The notes beneath the pieces were generated by a model that worked only from the letters and a program-made list of their open reading frames with translations, ran no database searches and was not told the origin of the DNA. From assembly GCF_004403515.1 (NCBI RefSeq), contig NZ_SOHH01000064.1, forward strand, positions 9,989-73,988: a stretch of DNA of 64,000 bases, written 5' to 3'. The DNA comes from Cryobacterium fucosi (lineage in GTDB: Bacteria > Actinomycetota > Actinomycetes > Actinomycetales > Microbacteriaceae). Below, piece after piece: positions 42,882-51,758 of the stretch. Each line of letters opens with the position of its first letter. The first letter of the stretch is position 1. Made by a program: the position numbers and the translations under genes.

Positions 42882-44471
42882 ATGACCGACAACACGCAGG
42901 ACTCCGGCCGTAACCCTGATCATCGCGACGACGCAGATCCGTTCGAAGTGAATGCCGCCGGGGAAGCCGCCGCGCCCACCGGAAGCGCCGAGACCGTTCC
43001 GGCCCCCGACCCCGCAGTTCCGGTCCAGGTCCAGCCCGAGCAGGCGCATTCAGAGCAGGCCCAGCCCGAACCGGCCCAGCCCGAGCAGGCGCAGCCCCAC
43101 CAGACCCAGGCGGCGCTCGGCTACGCCACCGACGCGTTCGGTCGTCCGCTGCCGGAAGAGGGCACCGCCCCCAACTACTACGCCCCGAACGCCGCACCGC
43201 AGGCGTACGCCACCGCGGACGGCCTGGCCACGCACACTCCCGGCTCAGGTCAGGTCAAGGATCCGGCCAAGCGCAGGGCAAGCATCGCCCTGATCGCGGC
43301 GCTGGCCGTCGGCGCCCTCGTCGGCGGGGCATCCGGCGCCGGCGTAACGGCGTTCGTGCTGACCAACCAGGACAACGGCATCCCCGTCAACCGGGCGCAG
43401 GGCCCGAGCAACGTCCTGGTCAACAACACCGACAGTGTCAACCAGATCACCGCCGTCGCTGCGAAGGCATCGCCCAGTGTCGTCACGATCGAAGCCGCCA
43501 GCGGGAACTCCGGCGGCACCGGATCCGGTGTCGTGCTCACCGAAGACGGCTACGTGCTCACCAACACCCACGTCGTCACCCTTGACGGCGCGGCCGCAGA
43601 AGCGACCCTCCAGGTCAAGGGCAACGACGGCAGGCTCTACGCCGCCACCATCGTGGGCACCGACCCGATCTCCGACCTTGCCGTGGTCAAACTCACCGAC
43701 GCAAAGGGGCTCACCCCGATCACCTTCGCCGACTCGGGCAAGCTCAACGTCGGCGACACCGCGATCGCCATCGGCGCCCCGCTCGGACTGTCCGGCACCG
43801 TCACCGACGGCATCGTCAGCGCGCTCAATCGCAGCATTTCGATTGCCTCCTCTGCAGCCCCCACGACGCCGGACTCCACCACGCCCGACGATCAGAGTCC
43901 CTTCTTCTTCGATCTTCCGAACAAGGACGGCAGCAAATCCCAGCAGGGAGCGTCGAACTCGGGCAGCATCTCACTGTCGGTCATCCAGACGGATGCCGCG
44001 ATCAACCCCGGCAACTCCGGCGGCGCGCTGCTCAACGCCAAGGGCGAGCTGATCGGCATCAATGTGGCCATCGCCAACGCCGGCGGCTCATCCGCCTCGG
44101 CGGCCGGCAACATCGGCGTCGGCTTCTCAATTCCGTCGAACCTGGCCAAGCGGGTCTCGGATGAACTGATCGCCAACGGCAAGGCCACCCACGGCCTGCT
44201 CGGCGCGAGCGTGACCAGCGCGGCCGGCGACCCGAAGAGCGTCACCGTCGGCGCCCTGATCAGCGAGGTCTCCTCCGGCGGTGCCGCCGAGAAGGCGGGT
44301 CTGAAGAAGGGTGACGTGATCACCAACTTCAACGGCGTCCCGATCACCGACGCCAACGACCTGACCGCCCAGGTGCGCGTGCTGGCTGCCGGAGGCAAGG
44401 CCGACCTGACCTACGTGCGCGACGGCAAGTCGATCACCGTGTCCGTCACCGTCGGGCAACTCGCCGGCTAG
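42882..44471 (+). CDS. HtrA/DegP-type membrane serine protease (S1C with PDZ)
   Basis: This 529-residue protein has a ~130-residue cytoplasmic, Pro/Gln/Glu-rich N-terminus with imperfect QPEQAH/SEQAQPEPAQ repeats (50-75). One helix follows at 132-160, then the trypsin-like domain with His230 (NTHVV), Asp265 (SDLAVVKL) and Ser379 (NPGNSGGAL), and a C-terminal PDZ at about 435-525. An insert at 322-362 carries Ser/Asp/Pro-rich sequence between strands. It degrades misfolded envelope proteins. AAGGAG precedes the ATG at 42882. Confidence 0.95.
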   Translation: MTDNTQDSGRNPDHRDDADPFEVNAAGEAAAPTGSAETVPAPDPAVPVQVQPEQAHSEQAQPEPAQPEQAQPHQTQAALGYATDAFGRPLPEEGTAPNYYAPNAAPQAYATADGLATHTPGSGQVKDPAKRRASIALIAALAVGALVGGASGAGVTAFVLTNQDNGIPVNRAQGPSNVLVNNTDSVNQITAVAAKASPSVVTIEAASGNSGGTGSGVVLTEDGYVLTNTHVVTLDGAAAEATLQVKGNDGRLYAATIVGTDPISDLAVVKLTDAKGLTPITFADSGKLNVGDTAIAIGAPLGLSGTVTDGIVSALNRSISIASSAAPTTPDSTTPDDQSPFFFDLPNKDGSKSQQGASNSGSISLSVIQTDAAINPGNSGGALLNAKGELIGINVAIANAGGSSASAAGNIGVGFSIPSNLAKRVSDELIANGKATHGLLGASVTSAAGDPKSVTVGALISEVSSGGAAEKAGLKKGDVITNFNGVPITDANDLTAQVRVLAAGGKADLTYVRDGKSITVSVTVGQLAG

Positions 44472-44492
44472 GAGGCCGCTCCTTCCTTCCCG

Positions 44493-44522
44493 CTGCGCCG
44501 CCGGCTCCTGCCGGCGGCGCAG
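44493..44522 (+). terminator. Hairpin terminator after the HtrA-type gene
   Basis: A 13-bp perfect stem CTGCGCCGCCGGC / GCCGGCGGCGCAG with a 4-base loop is followed by TTCTG. It ends 51 bp past the stop codon. Confidence 0.7.
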
Positions 44523-44598
44523 TTCTGCGTTCCGGCGTCACGTGTGGCGGCAAAGTCGCGGCTGGTAGGCTCGAGCGACCCTCCGGAGGAATGCAAAA

Positions 44599-45660
44599 AT
44601 GACCAGCCAGGTGCCACCTCGTGGAGACACGCGGCTGCTCGGAGTGTCCTATGTGATGCCCGTGCTCAACGACGTCACCCATGTTCGCGACGCCGTTCTC
44701 AGCCTCCTGGACCAGGACTACACCGGACCGTTCGAGGTCACCCTCGCCCTCGGGCCGAGCATCGACGGCACCACCGAACTCGTCGAGGAGATGGCCTCCG
44801 TCGACCCGCGCATCCGGGTTGTCGAAAACGAGGTCGGGTCTACGCCGGCCGGACTCAACATCGCCATCCGGGCGTCGCAATATCCGGTCGTGATCCGGGT
44901 GGATGCCCATTCGGTGCTGCCGGCGGACTACGCGCGCATCGCCGTGGAAACCCTCGAACGCACGGGGGCTGACAACGTCGGCGGCGTGATGGATGCCCAG
45001 GGCGAGAGCCCCTTCCAGAAAGCCGTCGCCCGCGCGTACGGCACGAAGATCGGCCTCGGTGGCACGCCCCTGCACGTCGGCGGCCCTGAAGGCAGGGCGG
45101 AGACGGTCTACCTCGGCTGTTTCCGGATGGACAGCCTGGTGCGGGTCGGCCTGTTCGACGAGGGCATCAAACGTGGCCAGGACTGGGAACTCAACCGGCG
45201 CATCCGCGACCTTGGGGGGACCGTCTGGTTCACACCGCGCCTGCGCGTGGTCTACCGCCCGCGCCCGAGCCTCGCCCGGCTCGCCCGGCAGATGGTCTCC
45301 ACCGGGCTCTGGCGCGGCGAGCTTGCCCGGCGTTTCCCGGCGGCCAACGGCATCCGCTATTTCGCACCGCCGGTGATGGTGGTCGGCGTTGTGCTCGGCC
45401 TGCTTCTCGGCGTGGCCGGGGTCGCCACAATGCCCGCCGGCACGGCGCCGTGGCTGCTCCTCGGTTTCGTCGCCCCCGCGGCCTACCTGCTCATCGTCGC
45501 CGTCGCCACCGTGGCCGTCACCCGGCCGGACGGGTTTCGTGCCGGGCTCTGGTTTCTCGTAGTCTTGCCGTGCATCCACTTCTGCTGGGGCATCGGATTC
45601 CTGCTCGGGTATCTGAAACTCACCGACAACATCACGGCCCACACCGGGAGGCACCCATGA
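44599..45660 (+). CDS. GT2 glycosyltransferase with C-terminal membrane helices
   Basis: This 353-residue GT2 enzyme resembles ExoA-type succinoglycan transferases: SYVMPVLNDVTHVRDAVLSL, acceptor/donor Asp in VIRVDAHSVLP and GQDWELNRRIRD as the catalytic QxW-like loop. Two to three helices at about 255-345 anchor it to the membrane. It should act at the inner face on a lipid-linked sugar. GGAGG lies 10 nt before the ATG. It starts a co-directional cluster of glycopolymer genes; its TGA overlaps the next ATG. Confidence 0.88.
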   Translation: MTSQVPPRGDTRLLGVSYVMPVLNDVTHVRDAVLSLLDQDYTGPFEVTLALGPSIDGTTELVEEMASVDPRIRVVENEVGSTPAGLNIAIRASQYPVVIRVDAHSVLPADYARIAVETLERTGADNVGGVMDAQGESPFQKAVARAYGTKIGLGGTPLHVGGPEGRAETVYLGCFRMDSLVRVGLFDEGIKRGQDWELNRRIRDLGGTVWFTPRLRVVYRPRPSLARLARQMVSTGLWRGELARRFPAANGIRYFAPPVMVVGVVLGLLLGVAGVATMPAGTAPWLLLGFVAPAAYLLIVAVATVAVTRPDGFRAGLWFLVVLPCIHFCWGIGFLLGYLKLTDNITAHTGRHP

Positions 45661-46469
45661 CGCCAGGAACACCCGCGTCCGCTCGACCGGCGTCGATTGC
45701 CGAGCTGCGAGCCGTGGCCCAGCCGCCCGAGGTTCGCTTGCGGGCGAACGCCGAGCACTGGACCGCCTCGCTCTACCTGCGCGACATCTCCCCGTACATC
45801 ACCTGGATGCTGCTGAAGACCCGGATCACCGCGAACGGGGTCACGGGGCTGATGATCCTGGTCGGCTGGTCGACGGCCGCCGCACTGCTCATCCCGGGCG
45901 TCTGGGGCGCGCTGCTGGCGCTCATCCTCGGCCAGCTGCAGATGCTCGTGGACTGCTGCGACGGCGAAGTGGCCCGCTGGCGCAAGGAGTCCTCTCCGGC
46001 CGGTGTGTTCCTCGACAAGGTCGGGCACTACACGACCGAGGCCCTCATCCCGATCGCATTCGGCATCAGGGCGGCGGCCTTCCCGTTCGAGGCGCCGGCC
46101 GACCTGCTCTGGACCACCCTCGGCCTGCTCCTCGCCCTCATCATCGTGCTGAACAAGGCGCTCAACGACATGGTTCACGTGGCCAGGGCGAACGCCGGGC
46201 TCACGAAGCTCTCCGACACTCGCGGGGAGAAGACCCTCACCTCCAGCCGCCTCGCCCAGGTGCGCCGGCTCGCCAGATTCCTGCCGTTCCATCGCCTGTA
46301 CCACTCGGTCGAGCTGACAATCCTGATTTTCGTCACCGCCATTCTCGGCAGCTTCCTGGGTGAGCCCCTCGTTGACCGGGTCGTGCTGATCGTGCTCATC
46401 CCGCTGTCGTTCCTTGCCCTGGTCGGTCACTTCGTTGCCATCATGGCCTCCAGGCGTGTCCGTGCCTGA
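45657..46469 (+). CDS. CDP-alcohol phosphotransferase with altered motif
   Basis: This 270-residue membrane enzyme has six predicted helices and a CDP-alcohol motif: Asp99, Asp102-Gly103, Ala106-Arg107, Gly116, Asp120. The final catalytic Asp of DG-x2-AR-x8-G-x3-D-x3-D is His124 (LDKVGHY). Standard enzymes exchange CMP for an alcohol or polyol phosphate. The missing Asp would be expected to impair or change catalysis, unless His acts as base. It sits in a glycopolymer cluster, overlapping the GT2 gene by 4 bp. The acceptor is unknown. Confidence 0.85.
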   Translation: MTPGTPASARPASIAELRAVAQPPEVRLRANAEHWTASLYLRDISPYITWMLLKTRITANGVTGLMILVGWSTAAALLIPGVWGALLALILGQLQMLVDCCDGEVARWRKESSPAGVFLDKVGHYTTEALIPIAFGIRAAAFPFEAPADLLWTTLGLLLALIIVLNKALNDMVHVARANAGLTKLSDTRGEKTLTSSRLAQVRRLARFLPFHRLYHSVELTILIFVTAILGSFLGEPLVDRVVLIVLIPLSFLALVGHFVAIMASRRVRA

Positions 46470-47355
46470 GAGCACCCCGATCGGGGCCGTCACTCCGACG
46501 GTCGGCGTCGTCGTGCTCACCCAGGGGACGCGGCCCGACGACCTGGCCCGCGGCATCCACTCACTGCTCGACCAGCAGGATGTTCACCTTGACATCGTCT
46601 GCGTTGGCAACGGCTGGCAGCCGACCGGGTTGCCGGCGGGGGTCAAGTCCCTCGGGCTGCCCACCAATCTCGGTATTCCGGCCGGGCGCAACCGCGGGGT
46701 TTCCTCCGTCGCCGGTGAATTCCTGTTCTTCCTCGACGACGACGCGAGCATCCCCGACCCGCGGTTCCTCAGCGAGGCGATCGCCATGCTCCGCGCCGAC
46801 CCGACCATCGGCCTCGTGCAGCCGAGGGTGGTCGATCCCTCCGGTCTCACCTCGCCCCGCCGCTGGATCCCGCGCATTCGCAAGGGCGACGCCACACACT
46901 CCAGCAACGTCTTCTCGGTGTGGGAGGGCGCGGTGCTTCTGCCCCGGACGGTGTTCGACGCGACCGGGGGCTGGGCGGAACCGTTCTTCTACGCCCATGA
47001 GGGAATCGAACTGGCCTGGCGGGTCTGGGACCTGGGGCTTCGCACCTGGTATGCGGGAGACCTCGTCGCGAATCACCCGGTGATCCAGCCGACCCGGCAC
47101 GCTGACTATTACCGTCTCAACGCACGCAACCGGGTCTGGCTCGCCCGCCGAAACCTCCCCGCGCCGTTCGTTCCCGTCTACGCGGGTGCATGGCTGGCCA
47201 TCCAACTCCTGCGCTGGTCGCGCAACCGGCCTGCCCTGCGGGCCTGGTTCGGCGGTTTCCGCGAGGGCTGGACCAGCGACCCAGGGGAGCGCCGACCGCT
47301 CAAGGCCCGCACCGTGTGGCGGATGACCCTGGCCGGTCGTCCGCCCATCGTCTGA
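46462..47355 (+). CDS. GT2 family glycosyltransferase (rhamnosyltransferase-like)
   Basis: This 297-residue GT2 protein has VGVVVLTQGTRPDDL, a nucleotide-site GIPAGRNRGVS, the DXD-like FLDDDASIPDP and EGIELAWRVWDLG near the catalytic base. It has no obvious helices apart from a hydrophobic patch near 245-262. The GTG at 46462 overlaps the stop of the preceding gene by 8 bp; an alternative GTG lies six bases upstream. It likely adds a sugar to the surface glycopolymer unit. Confidence 0.88.
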   Translation: MPESTPIGAVTPTVGVVVLTQGTRPDDLARGIHSLLDQQDVHLDIVCVGNGWQPTGLPAGVKSLGLPTNLGIPAGRNRGVSSVAGEFLFFLDDDASIPDPRFLSEAIAMLRADPTIGLVQPRVVDPSGLTSPRRWIPRIRKGDATHSSNVFSVWEGAVLLPRTVFDATGGWAEPFFYAHEGIELAWRVWDLGLRTWYAGDLVANHPVIQPTRHADYYRLNARNRVWLARRNLPAPFVPVYAGAWLAIQLLRWSRNRPALRAWFGGFREGWTSDPGERRPLKARTVWRMTLAGRPPIV

Positions 47356-47419
47356 TTGCCACCGCCCATTCGGGGGTCATGGGGAGCCGCGGGCCTGCCG
47401 CAATCGGTACTCTTGACTG

Positions 47420-48721
47420 GTGGGTATACAAAGAGACGTCAGGCTTGCGTTCAAGTTGGTCAGGGACGTCACGGCATCGCGCAAGGCTCAGCGACTCCTC
47501 AACGGGCGGCTTGCGGCACGTGATCTCAGGCCGAACCGGCATTTCAAAATCGCGGTGTACTTCGCGGACGGCGGTGTGAACCTCTACCAGATGCGTCAGT
47601 GGTACAAACCGCTGGCGAAGCTCGCCGAGAAGTGGCCGGTGCTCATTCTCAGCCGGAGCGGCAGTGGAGCTCTTCCCCTGATCGACGAGGCACCCGTGCC
47701 GGTCGCCTACGTGCGGAAGATCGCGGACCTCGAACGGGTGCTCGAGGAGCAGGACATCCGGATCGTGCTGTACGTCAACCAGAACCCGCGGAACTTCCAG
47801 ATGATGCGCTATGGGCGCCGCTGGCACGTTTTCATCAACCACGGTGAGAGCGACAAGATGTACATGGTCACGAATCAGGTCAAGGCCTACGACTACGCCT
47901 TCGTCGCCGGGGATGCGGCGCTGGCCCGCCTCGACAAGGTGCTCTGGGACTACGACTTCGACAAGCGGGCAATCAAGATCGGGCGACCGCAGGCCGACCA
48001 CTACAGCGGGAAGCTCCCGTATACCCCGGACGAACGCCAGGTGGTGCTCTACGCCCCGACCTGGGAGGGAGACCGGCCGGCCGCCGCCTACGGATCGATC
48101 GCGACGCACGGTGTGGCGCTCGTGACGGCCCTGCTCGACACCGGACGGCACCGGGTGATCTACCGGCCGCACCCGCGCAGCGGTGTCGTCAGCGCAGAGT
48201 ATGCGGCAGCGAACCGCCGGATCATCGCGGCGATCGCCTCGGCCAACTCGCGTGACGCGTCCGCGAGGCACATCTTCGACGCGAGCCCCGACCTGGGTTG
48301 GCAGCTCTCCGCGGCGGACGTGGCCATCGTCGACATCTCGGCCATGGTTTACGACCGTCTTGCCGCGGGCAAGGCGCTCATGGTGACGCGCCCGGCCGAC
48401 GCAGCCGCCCAGATCGACTCGAGCGGGTACCTCTCGGACTGCGAGTGGCTGGACGCCGCCGCAGCCGGCGACGTCGTGCAGGTGCTGGAGGACCTGACTC
48501 ATGACAGCGAGGTGGAGCAGCGGCTGGGAGTGTGGGTGGAGCGGTATTTCGGAGACACCCGGGCCGGGGTCGCCACGGAGCGCTTCCATGCTGCCGTGCA
48601 GCACCTGATGGTTGAATGGGACCGGTTCGACGCGATGCACCCGGCGGCGGCGGGCGTCGACGTCCTCGACGCCCGCCCGGTGACCCCGGACGACGCCGAC
48701 GACGCCGACGACGGCGTTTAG
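47420..48721 (+). CDS. CDP-glycerol glycerophosphotransferase family protein (TagF/TagB-like)
   Basis: This 433-residue protein has the TagF/TagB pattern: HVFINHGESDKMYM at about 138, APTWEGDRPAAAYGS, YRPHPRSGVVS and DVAIVDISAMVYDRLAAGKALM, which are the CDP-glycerol/polyol-phosphate-binding motifs. In walls of gram-positive bacteria such enzymes build teichoic-acid backbones at the inner membrane. The tail is Asp-rich (DDADDADDGV). The GTG lies 6 nt after TACTCT (47408-47413), suggesting a leaderless start, although the gene follows the GT2 by only 64 bp. Confidence 0.9.
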   Translation: MGIQRDVRLAFKLVRDVTASRKAQRLLNGRLAARDLRPNRHFKIAVYFADGGVNLYQMRQWYKPLAKLAEKWPVLILSRSGSGALPLIDEAPVPVAYVRKIADLERVLEEQDIRIVLYVNQNPRNFQMMRYGRRWHVFINHGESDKMYMVTNQVKAYDYAFVAGDAALARLDKVLWDYDFDKRAIKIGRPQADHYSGKLPYTPDERQVVLYAPTWEGDRPAAAYGSIATHGVALVTALLDTGRHRVIYRPHPRSGVVSAEYAAANRRIIAAIASANSRDASARHIFDASPDLGWQLSAADVAIVDISAMVYDRLAAGKALMVTRPADAAAQIDSSGYLSDCEWLDAAAAGDVVQVLEDLTHDSEVEQRLGVWVERYFGDTRAGVATERFHAAVQHLMVEWDRFDAMHPAAAGVDVLDARPVTPDDADDADDGV

Positions 48722-49680
48722 GCCGGAGGGCGCAGGGCACCGTCCGGAGCGAGGCCGGATGCGCCCTCATCGGTTCCTCGTTCCGCCCTGGCCCGGCGCA
48801 GGGCCTTGGGTACCAGGCCGGGCAGCCTCCCGAGCGTTCCGCGGCCGAGCTGGCTGAGCCTGGCGGAGCGTCCCGTGAGCAGGGCGGTCTCCGGCCCGGC
48901 GGCCTCCCGCACGTCGATTTCGCGCACCATGACGGCCCTGGCCCTGGGTTCGAGTTCGGGGCGGAACCCCGCCGGGGCCTGGCCGAACGCCAGCCGCGAT
49001 GAGTGGATGACCCGTTTGCCGAGGATGTGGTTGCCGGCGCCGCCGATGACCGCCCCGACCCCGAACGGCAGGGCCTTGCCGAGAAGGCTGGCGCCGCCGC
49101 GGGCCGCGAACTGCTTGATGAATGCGCTCTGCAACCGGTCGGAGAGCGGTCCCATGATGGCTCGGGGGAGGCTGGTCGTCACGAGTTCTCCCCAATACGC
49201 GGTGCGCGCGGTCCCGTCACCGGAAAACTGGCCGGCGAGCTGGCGCACCAGGTCAGAGCCTTCGTGCCCGAGCATCATGGTCATCACCAGCGCCCGCGCG
49301 CGCTCCGGATCGTCGACGGTGATCCCATGCACTTCACTCACGGACTGGGTGAACAGCGCCGTGGCCTCGAGGAAGCCGGCCGTTTCGACTCCGGAGAGCG
49401 CGAGCGTGATCCCGGTTCCGACGCCCGGTATCACGGCCGTCGCGCCGACGGCAGCGCCCCCGGTGGTCACCGCGGCGAGGTAGCGCCGTTCGAGGATCTG
49501 CACGAGCTCGATGGGACCGGCGTGCGGGGAGCGGCGGCGGATCGACCGGATGTGCGCGAGCACCGCCGGGCGATGGATCGCCATGACCCGGTCGAAGCCT
49601 TTGGCGATGGCGGGCGGCAGTTGGCCGCCGTGGGGCAGTCCGCCGGTGGTCGACACGATCGGTTTGGGTTTCCTTGCCAT
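48718..49680 (-). CDS. EcsC-like protein of unknown function
   Basis: This 320-residue protein has a hydrophobic Gly/Ala-rich core (AAVTTGGAAVGATAVIPGVG, residues ~69-88) followed by ...HGITVDDPERARALVMTMML, a layout resembling EcsC-family proteins. A second Gly-rich segment, PFGVGAVIGGAGNHILGKRV, lies near 210-230. The ends are basic and Ala-rich. No catalytic motif or reliable signal peptide is visible. AAGGAG precedes the ATG. It converges on the TagF-like gene by 4 bp. Confidence 0.55.
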   Translation of the reverse strand: MARKPKPIVSTTGGLPHGGQLPPAIAKGFDRVMAIHRPAVLAHIRSIRRRSPHAGPIELVQILERRYLAAVTTGGAAVGATAVIPGVGTGITLALSGVETAGFLEATALFTQSVSEVHGITVDDPERARALVMTMMLGHEGSDLVRQLAGQFSGDGTARTAYWGELVTTSLPRAIMGPLSDRLQSAFIKQFAARGGASLLGKALPFGVGAVIGGAGNHILGKRVIHSSRLAFGQAPAGFRPELEPRARAVMVREIDVREAAGPETALLTGRSARLSQLGRGTLGRLPGLVPKALRRARAERGTDEGASGLAPDGALRPPA

Positions 49681-49777
49681 CGAACTGCTCTCCTTAGTCT
49701 CGCGACGAGTTTACGTGCCGGTGCCGACTTCCGCCCGACCACTGGCGGGATGCGTGGGCGGAGTCTATAGATGGAGG

Positions 49778-50065
49778 ATGCCAGAGCCTTCCTGCGAAGC
49801 ATCCCGCATCCTGGGCGATCGCCTCCGTCTGCGACGCCGCCAGTTGTCACTCAATCAGGAGGCTGTGGCCCACCTGGCCGGACTCAACGTGTCCAACTAT
49901 GCCCGAATTGACAGGGGTCACGGCAACCCCACGTTTCACACCCTGATCAGGCTTGCCGCGGTGCTCGGCCTCGAACCCGGAGACCTGATGAGCGGGTTCT
50001 CGACCGGCCAGCTACCGTCGGCCCGCGATGATTTCGAGGTCGGCGTCATTCGCCCGGTGCGCTGA
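49778..50065 (+). CDS. Small XRE-family HTH regulator
   Basis: This 95-residue protein is almost entirely an XRE helix-turn-helix: LGDRLRLRRRQLSLNQEAVA, then LNVSNYARIDRGHGNPTFHTL and LAAVLGLEPGDLM. It likely binds DNA as a dimer with no separate sensor domain. The ATG at 49778 lies 6 nt after TATAGA (49766-49771), so it is probably leaderless; a GGAGG directly abutting the ATG is too close to act as a Shine-Dalgarno. Its targets are unknown but it sits beside the export genes. Confidence 0.85.
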   Translation: MPEPSCEASRILGDRLRLRRRQLSLNQEAVAHLAGLNVSNYARIDRGHGNPTFHTLIRLAAVLGLEPGDLMSGFSTGQLPSARDDFEVGVIRPVR

Positions 50066-50086
50066 AGCGCCCCGCCCGGCCAGTGC

Positions 50087-50833
50087 TCAGGCCGGTTTGA
50101 TGCCGTACTGCTCGTTGTAGAGCGCGAGGACCTCGTCGATGGGGGCGTCAAGCACGAGCGCACCCTTGTCCAGGTACAGGCCGCGCGCGCAGAACCGGCG
50201 GAGGTCCCGTTCGTTGTGGGACACGAAGAAAAGCGTGCGCCCGCCGGCGAGGAGTTCTTCGATCCGTCGGTAGCACTTCTCGCGGAACGCCTTGTCGCCG
50301 ACGGCGAGCACCTCGTCCACCAGGAGGATGGGCTCCTCGAGCCGGGAGATCACGGCGAAGGCGATCCGCACCTTCATGCCGCTGGACAGATGTTTGTAAG
50401 GGGTGTCGATGAAGTCGCCGATCTCGGCGAAGTCGAGGATATCGTCGAAGCGCGCGTCGATCTGGGCCCGGGTCATGCCGTGCAGGCCCGCGGTGAGGTA
50501 GACGTTGTCCCGCACCGTGAGATCGTCCACGAAACCACCGGTGATCTCGATCAGCGGCGCGACCCCGTCGGTGACGTGCACGGTGCCTTCGTCGGGAAGG
50601 ACCACACCGGTGACCAGCTTCAGGAGGGTCGACTTGCCCTGGCCGTTGCGGCCGACGACGCCGATGGCCTCGCCGCGCTGCACCGTGAAGGAGACCTCGC
50701 GGAGCGCCCAGAATTCGTCCGGACGACTGCGCCGCCGCCCGCCGGCGAAGAGGTCCTTGAAACTGCGGCGACCGCGGCGGTTCCGCCTGAAACGGATGCC
50801 GACCCCGGTCAGCGAAATGACTGGCGCCGCCAC
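50087..50833 (-). CDS. Polysaccharide/teichoic acid ABC exporter ATPase (TagH-like)
   Basis: This 248-residue ATPase has Walker A GRNGQGKSTLLK, signature HLSSGMKVRIAFA, Walker B ILLVDEVLAVGD and switch His in VSHNERDL. The LSSGM-KVR signature and preceding VYLTAGLHGMTRAQID match the TagH/Wzt class. No C-terminal carbohydrate-binding domain follows, unlike Wzt. With the adjacent permease it should move the glycopolymer across the membrane. Its GTG overlaps the permease stop by one base. Confidence 0.92.
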   Translation of the reverse strand: MAAPVISLTGVGIRFRRNRRGRRSFKDLFAGGRRRSRPDEFWALREVSFTVQRGEAIGVVGRNGQGKSTLLKLVTGVVLPDEGTVHVTDGVAPLIEITGGFVDDLTVRDNVYLTAGLHGMTRAQIDARFDDILDFAEIGDFIDTPYKHLSSGMKVRIAFAVISRLEEPILLVDEVLAVGDKAFREKCYRRIEELLAGGRTLFFVSHNERDLRRFCARGLYLDKGALVLDAPIDEVLALYNEQYGIKPA

Positions 50834-51633
50834 TAGATCTCCTTCAGGACTGCGCGCTCGGTGCGCTTGAAAACCAGGATCCCGAGGCCGAGCATGGCCA
50901 ACGACATCCCGGCGCTGACGCCGACGGTGAGCCAGTCGAGGTCGCCGGGAAAGAAAGCCGCCCGGTAGAGGCTGAAGATCCCGCTCAGCGGATTGAACGC
51001 GGCCCAGAAGTGCAACTGGGCGGGAAGGTCCGAGGTGCTGTAGATGATCGGGGAGGCGTAGAACAGGAACCGGAGCACGAGCTTGACCGCTCGCTCCAGG
51101 TCGCGGAAGAAGACGACCAGGGGCGCGACCATCAGGCCGATCCCGGCGGTCAGAACACTCTGGATCAGGATGGCCAGCGGGAACAGGAACGCGCCCGCCG
51201 TGATCGGTGCGCCGGCCAGGATCGCGAAGAAGAGGAGAACCGGCACGGAGGCCAGGAACTCGATTCCCTTGGACAGCACCAGACGATTGACCCAGATGGT
51301 GCGGGGGATCCGGGTGGAGCGGATGAGCTTCGCCTCACGCAGGAATGCGCGGGTGCAGTCGGAGATGGTGCCGTTGAACCACATCCAGGGCAGTAGGGCG
51401 GAGAGAAGGAAGATGACGTACGGCTCGTGGCCCACGCCGCGCTGGAAGACCTGGGTGAAGACGAACCAGTAGATGCCGGCCATGACGAGCGGGTCGAGGA
51501 TCGACCAGAAGTAGCCGAGGAGCGACGTCGAATAGCGAACCCGCAGGTCGCGCTGGGTCAGCAGCCAGAGCGAATGCCGGTAGCGCGCAAATGATGTGCG
51601 TTGCTCGGGGCGCACTACCGCATGACTACTCAC
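50833..51633 (-). CDS. Polysaccharide/teichoic acid ABC exporter permease (TagG-like)
   Basis: This 266-residue permease has six predicted helices, with RYSTSLLGYFWSILDPLV in the N-terminal amphipathic region and the ABC-2 motif near LPWMWFNGTISDCTRAFLREA. The GTG at 51633 was chosen because the extended frame upstream has no homology to the family. It is translationally coupled to the ATPase gene. A 35-bp hairpin at 51704 separates it from the nucleotidyltransferase gene. Confidence 0.88.
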   Translation of the reverse strand: MSSHAVVRPEQRTSFARYRHSLWLLTQRDLRVRYSTSLLGYFWSILDPLVMAGIYWFVFTQVFQRGVGHEPYVIFLLSALLPWMWFNGTISDCTRAFLREAKLIRSTRIPRTIWVNRLVLSKGIEFLASVPVLLFFAILAGAPITAGAFLFPLAILIQSVLTAGIGLMVAPLVVFFRDLERAVKLVLRFLFYASPIIYSTSDLPAQLHFWAAFNPLSGIFSLYRAAFFPGDLDWLTVGVSAGMSLAMLGLGILVFKRTERAVLKEI

Positions 51634-51703
51634 TCGACCAATCGTAGGTGAGGCCGGCCCTGCCCGGCTCCACCCTCTCATGACGCGGGTCCAGGGCATG
51701 AAA

Positions 51704-51738
51704 TCGCCCCCCGGCACCTGCTCGGTGCCGGGGGGCGA
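51704..51738 (-). terminator. Terminator of the nucleotidyltransferase gene
   Basis: A perfect 15-bp stem TCGCCCCCCGGCACC / GGTGCCGGGGGGCGA encloses 5 bases. On the minus strand it is followed by TTTC. It lies 20 bp beyond the stop of the gene ending at 51759. Confidence 0.85.
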
Positions 51739-51758
51739 CGTCGACGTCGATGTCTGCT

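Noticed and set aside
49511-49777. Longer start for the XRE-family gene
   Set aside because: The extra 89 residues overlap the promoter and antisense of the neighbouring gene, and lack homology; the ATG at 49778 directly precedes the HTH.
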